A stretch of 64,000 nucleotides of DNA from assembly GCA_016699575.1 (NCBI GenBank), contig CP064979.1, positions 1,674,001 through 1,738,000 of the forward strand, written 5' to 3'. Source of the stretch: Flavobacteriales bacterium (GTDB lineage: Bacteria; Bacteroidota; Bacteroidia; Flavobacteriales_F; PHOS-HE28). This document shows positions 29,869 through 37,282 of the stretch, in pieces; within the stretch, counting starts at the first letter, position 1; the number at the start of each line of letters is the position of its first letter. The notes beneath the pieces are model-generated. The model saw only the letters and a program-made list of their open reading frames with translations. It did not search any database and was not told the origin of the DNA. Position numbers and translations under genes: made by a program.

Positions 29869-29982
29869 ATGAAACGCTTTGCCCTGCTGCTCTGTCTGCT
29901 GGTGCTTCTGCTAACGGCCTGTGCCGGCCCGCGCAAGTGCAACGGGCAGCGCGGTGTGCGCACGCCCATGGGGGTGATGTGA
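29869..29982 (+). CDS. Tiny lipoprotein, 37 aa
   Basis: ATG at 29869, TGA at 29980-29982. Basic start (MKR), hydrophobic core and a good lipobox (LLTAC, Cys ~18), leaving a ~19-residue mature peptide ending RGVRTPMGVM. I recall similar very short Bacteroidota lipoproteins ending in an (R)TPMG-type tail, which supports it as a real gene. A GC hairpin follows at 29987. Confidence 0.6.
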   Translation: MKRFALLLCLLVLLLTACAGPRKCNGQRGVRTPMGVM

Positions 29983-29986
29983 TACG

Positions 29987-30011
29987 GCTGAGCGACTCGC
30001 CTTCGCTCAGC
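29987..30011 (+). terminator. Hairpin after the 37-aa lipoprotein gene
   Basis: Perfect 8-bp stem GCTGAGCG/CGCTCAGC with a 9-nt loop, starting 5 bp after the stop codon. Only a short T-pair follows, so termination is plausible but not certain. Confidence 0.45.
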
Positions 30012-30086
30012 GATCGTTAAAGACACCCCATGGCATCGCAGGCACGCGCACGTTCCGTTTATTTCGTTGTTGAAGAACCCGCTCCC

Positions 30087-30371
30087 ATGCGCACGAATTC
30101 GCTGATCGCCTTTTGCTGTGCCGCGCTCTTCCTGGCGTGGACCGCCTGCCCGGATGGGGCATCGGCATCCCGCACCCAACGAACATCAGACGCGCACGAG
30201 GATCTTTTGGAGGCCGACATCGAACAGCGCACCTGCGCATTGGAAGTGGTGCTGGCAGTGCACAACATGCCTGTACCGCACGTTGCCGACAACGCCCCAT
30301 TGAAGGGTCCGATGCCCATGGATGTGCCGCCGGGCGGTGCGCTTGCCTGCCTGCCGCCGCCCACGGAATGA
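30087..30371 (+). CDS. Small lipoprotein, 94 aa
   Basis: Start at ATG 30087, where the signal peptide begins (MRTNSLIAFCCAALFLAWTAC, lipobox WTAC). The mature part is polar, with a second Cys (RTCALEVV) and a proline-rich end (MDVPPGGALACLPPPTE). No known domain. It is convergent with the membrane protein gene at 30385. Confidence 0.55.
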   Translation: MRTNSLIAFCCAALFLAWTACPDGASASRTQRTSDAHEDLLEADIEQRTCALEVVLAVHNMPVPHVADNAPLKGPMPMDVPPGGALACLPPPTE

Positions 30372-30384
30372 TCGTACCCTGGCT

Positions 30385-30780
30385 TCAGCCGATCAACCCC
30401 CGCGCCTTCGCCATGAGCCACGGCGCCAACGCAGTAACGATCGGTACCAGCACCCAGATGCGGCCGCGCGACAAGTCGTAGTCGACCAGCAGCTCGCTCC
30501 ACGGCTTCTTGAAGAGGAAGTGCCCGGCTCCGAACTCGAAGCCGAGCGTCATGGCCAGCCAGAGCGCACCAATGCCCAATGCTTGCGGTGCACCGTCGGG
30601 TCCCATCCAATGGATGCCCAACCAGGTGACGAGCAGGATCAAGCCGCACAACATGAGGGTGCTGATGGCGAGACCCCATGCGAGACCGGTATGCGGAATG
30701 ATGAGCTTGATGCGCACCGTGCCGTTGCCGATGGCGAGCACCATGAGCACGAACCAGAAGAGGATGGCTTTCCACCACAT
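30385..30780 (-). CDS. Four-helix integral membrane protein, unknown
   Basis: 131 aa from ATG 30780 (MWWKAILFWFVLMVLAIG). Four TM helices with a polar loop after TM2 and an SxLLVDYDLSRGR segment before the last helix. I recall similar small proteins annotated only as hypothetical membrane proteins. No enzyme motif. Confidence 0.65.
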   Translation of the reverse strand: MWWKAILFWFVLMVLAIGNGTVRIKLIIPHTGLAWGLAISTLMLCGLILLVTWLGIHWMGPDGAPQALGIGALWLAMTLGFEFGAGHFLFKKPWSELLVDYDLSRGRIWVLVPIVTALAPWLMAKARGLIG

Positions 30781-30894
30781 CGCAGGTTGTTTCCGGAAAG
30801 GTGCACGTGAACACCGCGAACGCAACTGCCGTACGTCAGCCACGCTCCTTTCGCATCTTTATCCCACCCACCGCACTGGTTCCATGCTCCCACC

Positions 30895-31305
30895 ATGGAA
30901 GAACGCAAGCAGGAAATAGAAACCGACCACGCCTGGCTGGAGCGCGCGGGCGACCTCGTCATCCAACGTTGGAAGCCGGGCATCACCCTCGACGTGGCCA
31001 CCATACGCAGTACCATGCTGGTGCGCCATGAGTTCTTCGGTGCCGACCCCTATGTGATCATCGTGGTGGTGCCCGAGGGCAGCCGCTTCGCCATGAGCTT
31101 CCTGGAGAACAACCAGTACAAGGGCACCGCTGTGGAGACTTCCATCATCGGCATGGTGAACGTGGTGGAGGAGGAAGATGTGCGCGCGATCGTGTCGCTC
31201 TACTTTGCACAACATCCGCCCGGGTACGAGTTCGCGGTGGTCGGTAGTATGAGCAGTGCACAGGCGTGGGCCAAGGCTTTGCTGGCACGCGAAGGCAAGG
31301 GCTGA
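30895..31305 (+). CDS. Hypothetical cytoplasmic protein, 136 aa
   Basis: Starts MEERKQEIETDHAWLERAG. Alternating hydrophobic strands and helices (YVIIVVVPEG, IIGMVNVVEEEDVRAIVSLYF) suggest a small alpha/beta fold, possibly STAS/SpoIIAA-like, but no motif settles it. No signal peptide. It is convergent with the regulator gene at 31327. Confidence 0.6.
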   Translation: MEERKQEIETDHAWLERAGDLVIQRWKPGITLDVATIRSTMLVRHEFFGADPYVIIVVVPEGSRFAMSFLENNQYKGTAVETSIIGMVNVVEEEDVRAIVSLYFAQHPPGYEFAVVGSMSSAQAWAKALLAREGKG

Positions 31306-31326
31306 TCCACCTCAGCGACGGAAGCT

Positions 31327-32448
31327 TCACTGCACAGGCACCGCACGCCGCTCGCGTACTTGACGAGCCAGCACCAGCGCGCCCACCAGGCAGATGCCGA
31401 AGAGCAGCGCTTCCACACCGCCGAGCCAGGCTTGTGTAGTGGTGCCCAGGTCCGCATCGCCGAAGAGATCGCCGAGCGCATCGAGGCGAAGGCGCGATGT
31501 GACGAAGGAACCTTCGAGGCTCTTGAGACTGCCCGCGAAGAGCTGTCCACCAGCCAGCGGGATGAGCACGCCCGCCACTGCACCCGCCACGCCCGCGCCC
31601 ACCACGGGCCGCCATGAGGGGAAGGCATCGAAGCCACCACCGAGCAAAGCACCACCGGCCAGCATCGCACCGAGCAGCGCTCCTTCCAATGCGCCGGTGA
31701 TGCCGGGCAACGTGCGACCGAAAAGCAGGTTGAAGGCATCGAGGCCGAGCAGATCACCGATGCCGCCCACGAGCATGCCGCCGAGTGCCGCGCCCACGAT
31801 GATCCACGCCTTGCGCTGCTGCGCCCAAAGGCCCGCCGCTGCAATACCCATGCTCACCCCGAAACCACCGGCCATGCCGATGAAGACGACCAGGCTGAGG
31901 AAGACGACCAAGGTGCTGAACGTGCCCACGCCTTCGGCGCTGGTCGCGCTGGCCATGACCAGTCCGTAGAACAGGCCACCGACCAGACCGGCCACACCAC
32001 CGCCCAGTGTACCCGCGATGCCCTCGCGGATGGCGCGCTCCAGCGACTTGCGTTGGTGCGGCGCCACTTGGGCAGATGCTTCCGCGACGGCAGCGGCGGG
32101 GGCTTGCGCTGGCGCATCAGGCTGCCACACTTCAACCTTGCCCACGAAACGATAGCCGTAGCGCGGCACCGTTTGCACATAACGCGGCGCGGCCGCATCA
32201 TCGCCCAGTTGGCGGCGGATGTCCTTGATGCATTGCGTGAGGGCACTGTCGCTGACGATGACTCCGCGCCACACCTCCTCGAAAAAGCGCTCCTTGGAGA
32301 TCAGCTCACCGTGCTCACGTAGCAGGAGCACCAGCGCATCGAAGTAGCGGCCGTTCAGCTCTATGAGGCGGTCGCCGTGCCACAGCTGGCGTCCGGGAAC
32401 GTCAACGCGGAAGTCATCGAAGCGGAAATGCGTGGCGTTCAGCACCAT
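31327..32448 (-). CDS. Membrane-anchored winged-helix transcriptional regulator (CadC-like layout)
   Basis: 373 aa. The first ~105 residues are a Trans_reg_C winged-helix domain (LIELNGRYFDALVLLLREHG, DSALTQCIKDIRRQLGDD, VPRYGYRF). An Ala/Gln/Pro-rich linker leads to a glycine- and alanine-rich region (~145-355) with about seven hydrophobic helices. CadC-type regulators bind DNA directly from the membrane without a kinase; here the sensor portion is a polytopic bundle instead of a periplasmic domain. It is divergent from the membrane protein gene at 32534, its likely target. The signal is unknown. Confidence 0.75.
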   Translation of the reverse strand: MVLNATHFRFDDFRVDVPGRQLWHGDRLIELNGRYFDALVLLLREHGELISKERFFEEVWRGVIVSDSALTQCIKDIRRQLGDDAAAPRYVQTVPRYGYRFVGKVEVWQPDAPAQAPAAAVAEASAQVAPHQRKSLERAIREGIAGTLGGGVAGLVGGLFYGLVMASATSAEGVGTFSTLVVFLSLVVFIGMAGGFGVSMGIAAAGLWAQQRKAWIIVGAALGGMLVGGIGDLLGLDAFNLLFGRTLPGITGALEGALLGAMLAGGALLGGGFDAFPSWRPVVGAGVAGAVAGVLIPLAGGQLFAGSLKSLEGSFVTSRLRLDALGDLFGDADLGTTTQAWLGGVEALLFGICLVGALVLARQVRERRAVPVQ

Positions 32449-32533
32449 ATCACGAATATCTCACAACTCCCTCATGCCGCTCATGCACCACCGGCGGACG
32501 TTTGCGCCAGCAACAACGGGGACGATCCCGCGC

Positions 32534-33331
32534 ATGAACAACGGCACAAAACAACAAACACGAACGACCATGGCGAGCACGCAGGAGCACAAAATGACAA
32601 TGGACACGAACAGGGATGAACGGTGGCTGGGCCGCCTGCGGGTGATCGACTGGGGACTGGTGGCCATCCTTCTTCTTCTGCCGGCCATCGGCATGCAAGT
32701 GAGCGATGAGGTGAACTGGACAGCGAGCGACTTCGCGCTGGCGGCGGTGCTGCTCATCGGCACCGGGCTGCTGGTGGAACTGGTGGTGCGCAGGAACCGC
32801 GACAACAACTACCGCGCAGGCGCCGTGCTGGCGCTCTTCACCACCCTGCTGCTCGCATGGACCAATGCGGCGGTGGGTTTCGTGGGCTCCGGGGTCAACC
32901 CGGCCAACGTGCTTTACGTGGCGCTCATCGGGGTGGCCTTCGCCAGCAGCATCGCGGTGGGCTTCAAGGCGGCGGGCATGGCAAAGGCCATGACCATCAC
33001 CGCCGTTGCGCATGGGCTCATCACCATCATGGCATTCGCCACCGGCCTGGTGCGCGTGGAAGAGACCTTCATCATCATCGTGGTGAACGGGTTCTTCATC
33101 GGGCTGTGGAGCGTCGCAGCGGTGCTGTTCAGGCAGGCCGCTCGCGGCACGCCGCTCAGCACCTGGCAGCGGCTGATGCTGCCTGTACTGTTCATCGCCA
33201 TGGGCCTCGCGCTCATGGTGTACATGGTGGTGGTGGAAGGCGAGCCCGGCGCGGTGCCGCTGCTGTTGGTGCTCGCGGGAATGGGTTGGGCGGGCGTTAC
33301 GGTGTTGAGGGCAAGGGCGCAGGGGAAGTGA
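32534..33331 (+). CDS. Polytopic membrane protein, unknown
   Basis: About 265 aa if the ATG at 32534 is used; the ATG at 32570 is an alternative. A charged N-terminus is followed by seven or so TM helices (VAILLLLPAIGMQV, LAAVLLIGTGLLVELVV, ALFTTLLLAWTNAAVGFVG). Charged RRNRDNNYR lies in a loop. No transporter family recognised. Its promoter must lie within the ~85 bp shared with the regulator at 32448, suggesting control by it. Confidence 0.65.
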   Translation: MNNGTKQQTRTTMASTQEHKMTMDTNRDERWLGRLRVIDWGLVAILLLLPAIGMQVSDEVNWTASDFALAAVLLIGTGLLVELVVRRNRDNNYRAGAVLALFTTLLLAWTNAAVGFVGSGVNPANVLYVALIGVAFASSIAVGFKAAGMAKAMTITAVAHGLITIMAFATGLVRVEETFIIIVVNGFFIGLWSVAAVLFRQAARGTPLSTWQRLMLPVLFIAMGLALMVYMVVVEGEPGAVPLLLVLAGMGWAGVTVLRARAQGK

Positions 33332-33411
33332 GCGCGAGTTGGGCGCTCACTTCAGCTTCGTGTGCGGTTAAGAGTGGTGAACCGGGCGCGCTACCCCAGC
33401 AAAGCCTTGTT

Positions 33412-34212
33412 CTATTGCAACTTGATGTAGAACGACTTCTTCGTTCGGAAAGGCCGAGGGTACTGTCGTTCGCCCTTGTCGTCAAAGCCCGTTGACTTTC
33501 CCCGGAAGTGGCGCAGCTCCATCTCCCGCACCGAGGACAACCAGAACTCGTGGTCGATGAAGACAGGGTTGGACACGTTTTCATCCCAACCGATGGCCAA
33601 GTAGTTACGGAAGCGAAGAGGGCTGTTGCTCTGATCGAATTCCTGCTGGGCAACGCTTGTGAGCGCCTTCGGTTTATCGGAACGGGACTCCTTGACGACT
33701 TTCGTCTCGGCCTTGTTGAAAGCAAACTGCTCGCTCGGGTAGAGCTTGAACTGGGCATGGTCGAGGTAGGAATGCGGTGGAACGAACACCACCTGCTGCG
33801 CGCGTCGGGATACCGATGCGGTGGATGACGAGGAGAAGCCGTAGGAGGCGATGGTAGAGGATCTCATCCAGCCCCAATCCAAGCTTTGAGCACTGACGCC
33901 TTGCATCGTTCCGGTTGTGCTGGCTTGGCTGACCTCAACGCTTTCCCAGTAGTCGTACTTGGCCCCGTTGTATATGAAGGAGGACTTCTTCCAATCGATG
34001 TACAACGGACGACTGCTCGTGTTGTACACGGAGAAGGCCATCACGCCCTCCGAAGCATAAAAGCTGTAGGAGACGACAACACTGTCGGATTCGAAGACCC
34101 ATTGATCCGGGGAAAGGCTCTGGCGAACAGAAGCCGTGTTGAACACCTGGATGCGCTCCTGGGCACACCCTGCGAGCAAGAGCGCGCCGAACAGGATCGA
34201 GTACGGTCTCAT
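33412..34212 (-). CDS. Lipoprotein, 266 aa, unknown
   Basis: Start at ATG 34212 gives MRPYSILFGALLLAGCAQE with a clear lipobox (LAGC). The mature part is beta-rich (VVVSYSFYASEGVMAFSVYN, SRPLYIDWKKSSFIYNG), resembling immunoglobulin-like outer-membrane-associated lipoproteins. A Lys-rich central region (KAETKVVKESRSDKPKALT) and a basic C-terminus follow. No enzymatic motif seen. Confidence 0.7.
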   Translation of the reverse strand: MRPYSILFGALLLAGCAQERIQVFNTASVRQSLSPDQWVFESDSVVVSYSFYASEGVMAFSVYNTSSRPLYIDWKKSSFIYNGAKYDYWESVEVSQASTTGTMQGVSAQSLDWGWMRSSTIASYGFSSSSTASVSRRAQQVVFVPPHSYLDHAQFKLYPSEQFAFNKAETKVVKESRSDKPKALTSVAQQEFDQSNSPLRFRNYLAIGWDENVSNPVFIDHEFWLSSVREMELRHFRGKSTGFDDKGERQYPRPFRTKKSFYIKLQ

Positions 34213-34288
34213 TGAGGAAAAGTAGATCACTTCCGCCACATGGCCCAGCGCTTCGGCGTGCGCGGTGAAGAAAGGTCATTAGCGCTCC

Positions 34289-34522
34289 TCACTCCACGGA
34301 CTTCCGTCGTCGCCAAAGCGTGCGGATGATCCAGCGCCACCAGAAGAAGAGCACGCCGAAGGTGAAGAGCACTGCAAGCACGGAACCCGCCATGTGTGCC
34401 ATGCGGTATCCGGCGGGTGCATCCGATGGCGGGCCGGAGAAGTTGATCAAGGGCACCACCGCCGCATACGTCAGTAAGAGCGCGACGGGCAGGCTAAGCA
34501 CAGCAAGCACCTTCTTCCACAT
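34289..34522 (-). CDS. Small two-helix membrane protein
   Basis: 77 aa from ATG 34522 (MWKKVLAVLSLPVALLLTYA). Two TM helices flank a polar stretch (NFSGPPSDAPAGYRMAHMAG); the C-terminus is strongly basic (RTLWRRRKSVE), placing it in the cytoplasm. The longer upstream frame lacks plausible coding composition. Unknown function. Confidence 0.55.
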   Translation of the reverse strand: MWKKVLAVLSLPVALLLTYAAVVPLINFSGPPSDAPAGYRMAHMAGSVLAVLFTFGVLFFWWRWIIRTLWRRRKSVE

Positions 34523-35100
34523 GATGGGCAAGGTAGGTGGCACATGGAAAGTCCAGACCCGCCGTCGGTCCAGGATGCCTATGGTCAATGGATACTGAAC
34601 GAAATGCGGAGCAGCTACAGGTGTGACAGCCGTGATGCTGCGGAGGGCGCTCGATGCGAAGGAGGCCACATTGGCAGAAAGATGATCGAAGCCATGCACG
34701 ACATGCCGAGCGGAACGAAGTTCCACATCAAGTCACGATGATGACCAACGACGAAGCCCCAGTGCGCACTGGGGCGAGCGCAGCGTTGGTGTTGCCCGGG
34801 TGATCCCATGTGCGACCAACATGCGGAATTATTTTCCGCATCGAAGCAACCCGTGATCGGCAAGCGCCGTCTAGGGGTCCGAATGCGCGAGCCGCGTTCG
34901 AACAATACGGAAGGAACAACGGAGAACATCGTGATCATGACCAGCAACAGCCTACATAGGAACAAGCGACCCATGCAGGGATCAGCGATAGGCAATAGCG
35001 CGCTCAAGGGCTATTCGTTGCCGATCAATAGCGAACGGAAGCAGTTCGACGCACGCACGTACCGGTGTTCACCACGATGATGTGATCCACACAGCATCAG
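34523..35100. other. Gene-poor stretch before the tRNA/rtcB locus
   Basis: No ORF here looks coding; frames at 34544 and 34808 have unbalanced composition. It contains a perfect 20-nt palindrome at 34756-34775. A short frame from ATG 34940 to TGA near 35082 (basic, ~46 codons) cannot be excluded as a small gene. Confidence 0.35.
34756..34775. repeat. Perfect 20-nt palindrome
   Basis: GCCCCAGT-GCGC-ACTGGGGC. Could be an operator, a hairpin in RNA or a repetitive palindrome. It has no T-run. Confidence 0.5.
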
Positions 35101-35138
35101 CAGCGAACCCGGTCCGAAACGACCGGGTTCGCTGCTTT
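35101..35138 (+). terminator. Strong 14-bp hairpin upstream of the tRNA array
   Basis: CAGCGAACCCGGTC (35101-35114) pairs perfectly with GACCGGGTTCGCTG (35121-35134) around a 6-nt loop and is followed by CTTTT. Looks like an intrinsic terminator on the plus strand and insulates the tRNA locus from upstream transcription. Confidence 0.75.
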
Positions 35139-35158
35139 TGGCCAGTGCGGTACGCGAA

Positions 35159-35210
35159 GGGGATCCCCGCAATGGGCTGAACTCCGAGGGATCGGAGCGC
35201 GGGGATCCCC
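35159..35210. repeat. 12-nt inverted repeat with nested stem, just before tRNA-Leu
   Basis: GGGGATCCCCGC (35159-35170) and GCGGGGATCCCC (35199-35210) are exact inverted copies; between them CTCCG/CGGAG form an inner stem. Each arm also contains the palindrome GGGGATCCCC. It ends 10 bp before the first tRNA, so it may be a promoter operator, a leader structure or a processing signal. Confidence 0.55.
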
Positions 35211-35220
35211 TGATGGCAAT

Positions 35221-35293
35221 GCCGGGTTGGTGAAATGGAAGACACTCCTCGCTCAGAACGAGGCGCTTGAAGGTTCGAGTCCTTCACCCGGTA
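35221..35293 (+). tRNA. tRNA-Leu(CAG)-like with short variable region
   Basis: Acceptor GCCGGGT/ACCCGGT (one G-T pair), anticodon stem CCTCG/CGAGG with loop CTCAGAA (anticodon CAG at 35254-35256), T arm GAAGG-TTCGAGT-CCTTC. The D arm (TGGTGAAATGGAAGACAC) is of leucine type, but the long class II variable arm is missing; only ~5 nt separate the anticodon and T stems. No CCA encoded. Confidence 0.7.
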
Positions 35294-35463
35294 CGGAAGA
35301 AGTTCTTTACATACTGTGCTTTCAGCACAAAACATCTTGCTCGAAAGGGCAAGCACGGGGAAAGGCCGATGGTGTCGGACCTGATGAGGGTCTCTTAGCA
35401 CCCCTTGGTGCCGCAGCGTTTCGCATGCGGTATGCCGCCACACGGTCGTTCTGTTCCCCTCCA
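35294..35463. other. Structured non-coding stretch with tRNA-like pieces
   Basis: No ORF supported. Several hairpins are visible: TGTGC-TTTCA-GCACA (near 35326-35340), CTTGC/GCAAG around TCGAAAGG (a T-arm-like element, near 35336-35354), GCACC-CCTT-GGTGC (near 35398-35411). GCCGATGG near 35364 could pair, with one mismatch, with the tRNA 3' end at 35491. It looks like rearranged tRNA material. Confidence 0.4.
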
Positions 35464-35543
35464 ATTGGAAGTCGCAGGTTCGAATCCTGCCATCGTCGCC
35501 ACAACAAACAGACGATGTAGCTCAGCTTGGCCAGAGCACCAAT
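35464..35543 (+). other. Candidate circularly permuted tRNA A (3' half then 5' half)
   Basis: 3' half first: anticodon-stem strand ATTGG (35464-35468), variable AAGTC, T arm GCAGG-TTCGAAT-CCTGC (35474-35490), acceptor CATCGTC (35491-35497), discriminator G and encoded CCA (35499-35501). After 9 nt, the 5' half: acceptor GACGATG (35511-35517), TA, D arm GCTC-GAGC (35520-35537), A, then CCAAT (35539-35543). The acceptor halves pair 7/7 and CCAAT pairs 5/5 with ATTGG. The anticodon loop itself cannot be reconstructed, and U33 is not found. Confidence 0.5.
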
Positions 35544-35616
35544 AGACGTGGGTTCGAATCCCACTCCGACTGAAAATCGGATAGCTCAGCGGTAGAGCAC
35601 TGGATTTAGGTTCCAG
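35544..35616 (+). other. Candidate circularly permuted tRNA B, anticodon TAG
   Basis: 3' half: T arm GTGGG-TTCGAAT-CCCAC (35548-35564), acceptor TCCGACT (35565-35571), G. Only GAA separates it from the 5' half: acceptor AATCGGA (35575-35581), TA, D arm GCTC/GAGC, anticodon arm CTGGA-TTTAGGT-TCCAG (35600-35616; anticodon TAG, 35607-35609). The acceptor pairs 6/7. The break would lie in the variable region. Alternatively these are remnants of neighbouring decayed tRNAs. Confidence 0.45.
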
Positions 35617-36017
35617 AGGAAGAAGTAGGGCGCTTCTCAAATGCCCACCTCGCTGAAAGCGGTGATGGATCCACCGGCCCGACGCTGCCCTTGAGCGCAA
35701 CGGACGACCGGCCTTCGTCCTGCGAGCAACGCTCTGCATGAAAACGGCTTCGTGAACTCCTTTCATCCGAACGCATCGGGATCAATGTCCGCCCATGGGA
35801 CAACGACGATGGCGCGCAACGGTGAACGGACAAGCGCAACCCGCGACATGCATCGCTGTTCCCGACGCAGGCAGGTGGTTGATACACATTGCTTTCTCAC
35901 TCATCCAAGAGCGTACGCGCTCACCATATACCGGCGAGGTGCCCACCGGACAAAGGGCACCATCATTCACCAGCGTGCCGCACGGTACTGCGACGCGTTG
36001 GCAAAAACACAAGTACC
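35617..36017. other. Leader region between tRNA-like elements and the slipin gene
   Basis: About 400 bp without a supported gene. Hairpins AGAAG/CTTCT (near 35622-35638) and CGCT-GAA-AGCG (near 35650-35660) occur at the left edge. The remainder probably holds the promoter and 5' UTR of the slipin gene; I see no clear promoter or known riboswitch. Confidence 0.35.
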
Positions 36018-37127
36018 ATGGTTCAAATACTACGCATCAATCAAGGCCGCGTCGGTCTGGTCTTCCGCAAGGGCGACTACCTCCGCGTGATCAAGCCCGG
36101 CCTCCACCTCCTGCGTCCGTTCGACGTTGTGAAGGTGTACGACACCGCGCACCCCTTCACCGCGCCGGTGGAACTGGACCTTCTGTTGAAGGATGCCGAA
36201 CTGGCCGCGTTGCTCACGGTGGTGGAAGTGCGCGACGAGCAGATCGTCCTGAAGTACCGCAACGGCAACTTCCAGGAAGTACTGAAGCCCGGTCGCTACG
36301 CCTTCTTCAAGGGGCTGGTGCAATACGCGTTCATCACGCTGGACCTGCGTGCACTGGAACTGCCGAAGGAGGTGGACCGCGAACTGCTGATGAAGCCCGC
36401 GCTGCTGCCTTACATCCGCGCCTACGGCGTGGAGCCGTACGAGAAAGCGGTGCTTATGGTGGACGGTGAAGCACAACGCGTGCTCGACGCGGGTACCTAC
36501 GTGTTCGCCAAGAACGCCACCGCGGTGCAGGTGCTCAAGGCCGACATGCGCCAGCTGCAGCTGGAGGTGAACGGCCAGGAGATCCTCACCAAGGACAAGG
36601 CCGCCCTGCGTGTGAACTTCACGCTGCAGTACCGCATCACCGACATCCGCAAGGCGCTGTTGGAGAACAAGGAGTTCGAAAAGCAACTCTACGTCCTGGT
36701 GCAACTGGCCCTGCGTGAGTTCATCGGTACCCGTCTGCTGGACGAAGTGCTGGCCGACAAGGACGCGGTGACGGCCTACGTGAAGGAAAGCGTGAGTGCC
36801 AAGGCCGAAGCACTGGGTGTCGCCATCAGCGCTGGCGGTATCAAGGACGTGATCCTGCCGGGCGACATGAAGGAGATCATGAACCAGGTGCTGATCGCGC
36901 AGAAGAAGGCGGAAGCCAACACCATCATGCGCCGCGAGGAAACAGCGAGCACGCGCAGCCTGCTGAACACCGCGAAGCTGATGGAAGACAACGCCATGCT
37001 TTACAAGCTGAAGGAGATGGAGTACGTGGAAAAGATCGCGGAGAAGGTCGGCGCCATCACCATCAGCGGCAATGCCAAGGTCCTTGACCAGCTGAAGGAG
37101 CTGTTCAGCGCGGGCAAGGGTCCTTGA
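36018..37127 (+). CDS. Slipin-family SPFH/band-7 protein
   Basis: 369 aa from ATG 36018, which starts MVQILRINQGRVGLVFRKG; the longer upstream frame looks untranslated. The SPFH core is around 150-300 (LEVNGQEILTKDKAALRVNFTL, IGTRLLDEVLADKD, ISAGGIKDVILPGDMKEIMNQ), with the helical tail AQKKAEANTIMRREETASTRSLLN typical of slipins. There is no N-terminal membrane hairpin, so the protein may be soluble or peripherally bound. Slipin genes beside rtcB are a known association of RNA-repair loci. Here it is flanked by tRNA-like elements on both sides. Confidence 0.85.
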   Translation: MVQILRINQGRVGLVFRKGDYLRVIKPGLHLLRPFDVVKVYDTAHPFTAPVELDLLLKDAELAALLTVVEVRDEQIVLKYRNGNFQEVLKPGRYAFFKGLVQYAFITLDLRALELPKEVDRELLMKPALLPYIRAYGVEPYEKAVLMVDGEAQRVLDAGTYVFAKNATAVQVLKADMRQLQLEVNGQEILTKDKAALRVNFTLQYRITDIRKALLENKEFEKQLYVLVQLALREFIGTRLLDEVLADKDAVTAYVKESVSAKAEALGVAISAGGIKDVILPGDMKEIMNQVLIAQKKAEANTIMRREETASTRSLLNTAKLMEDNAMLYKLKEMEYVEKIAEKVGAITISGNAKVLDQLKELFSAGKGP

Positions 37128-37190
37128 GGAACAATAGGTGAAGGGCGGGGTACTGCACGGACGCGTGCAGGCTCCTCCCGACACCACCAC

Positions 37191-37265
37191 CCATCAGAAG
37201 CTGAAATGGATGCCAGCACCGCTTTGCGAAAGCGGAGGATGAAGGTTCGAGTCCTTCCTGATGGT
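37191..37265 (+). tRNA. tRNA-Arg(GCG)-like
   Basis: Acceptor CCATCAG/CTGATGG pairs fully. D stem GCTG/CAGC, anticodon stem CCGCT/AGCGG with loop TTGCGAA (anticodon GCG, 37226-37228), variable AGGAT, T arm GAAGG-TTCGAGT-CCTTC, discriminator T. GCG is an unusual arginine anticodon in bacteria, which normally use ACG. Its T arm is identical to that of the 35221 tRNA-Leu. Confidence 0.75.
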
Positions 37266-37282
37266 CGAAAACACGAACGAAA

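Noticed and set aside
34544..34741. 65-codon plus-strand frame as a gene
   Set aside because: Unbalanced composition, no domain, and it spans the start region of the 34289 gene on the other strand; left as unassigned.
36030..37190. 386-codon minus-strand frame opposite slipin
   Set aside because: Leu/Val/His/Gln-biased antisense frame, while the slipin reading has recognisable SPFH motifs.
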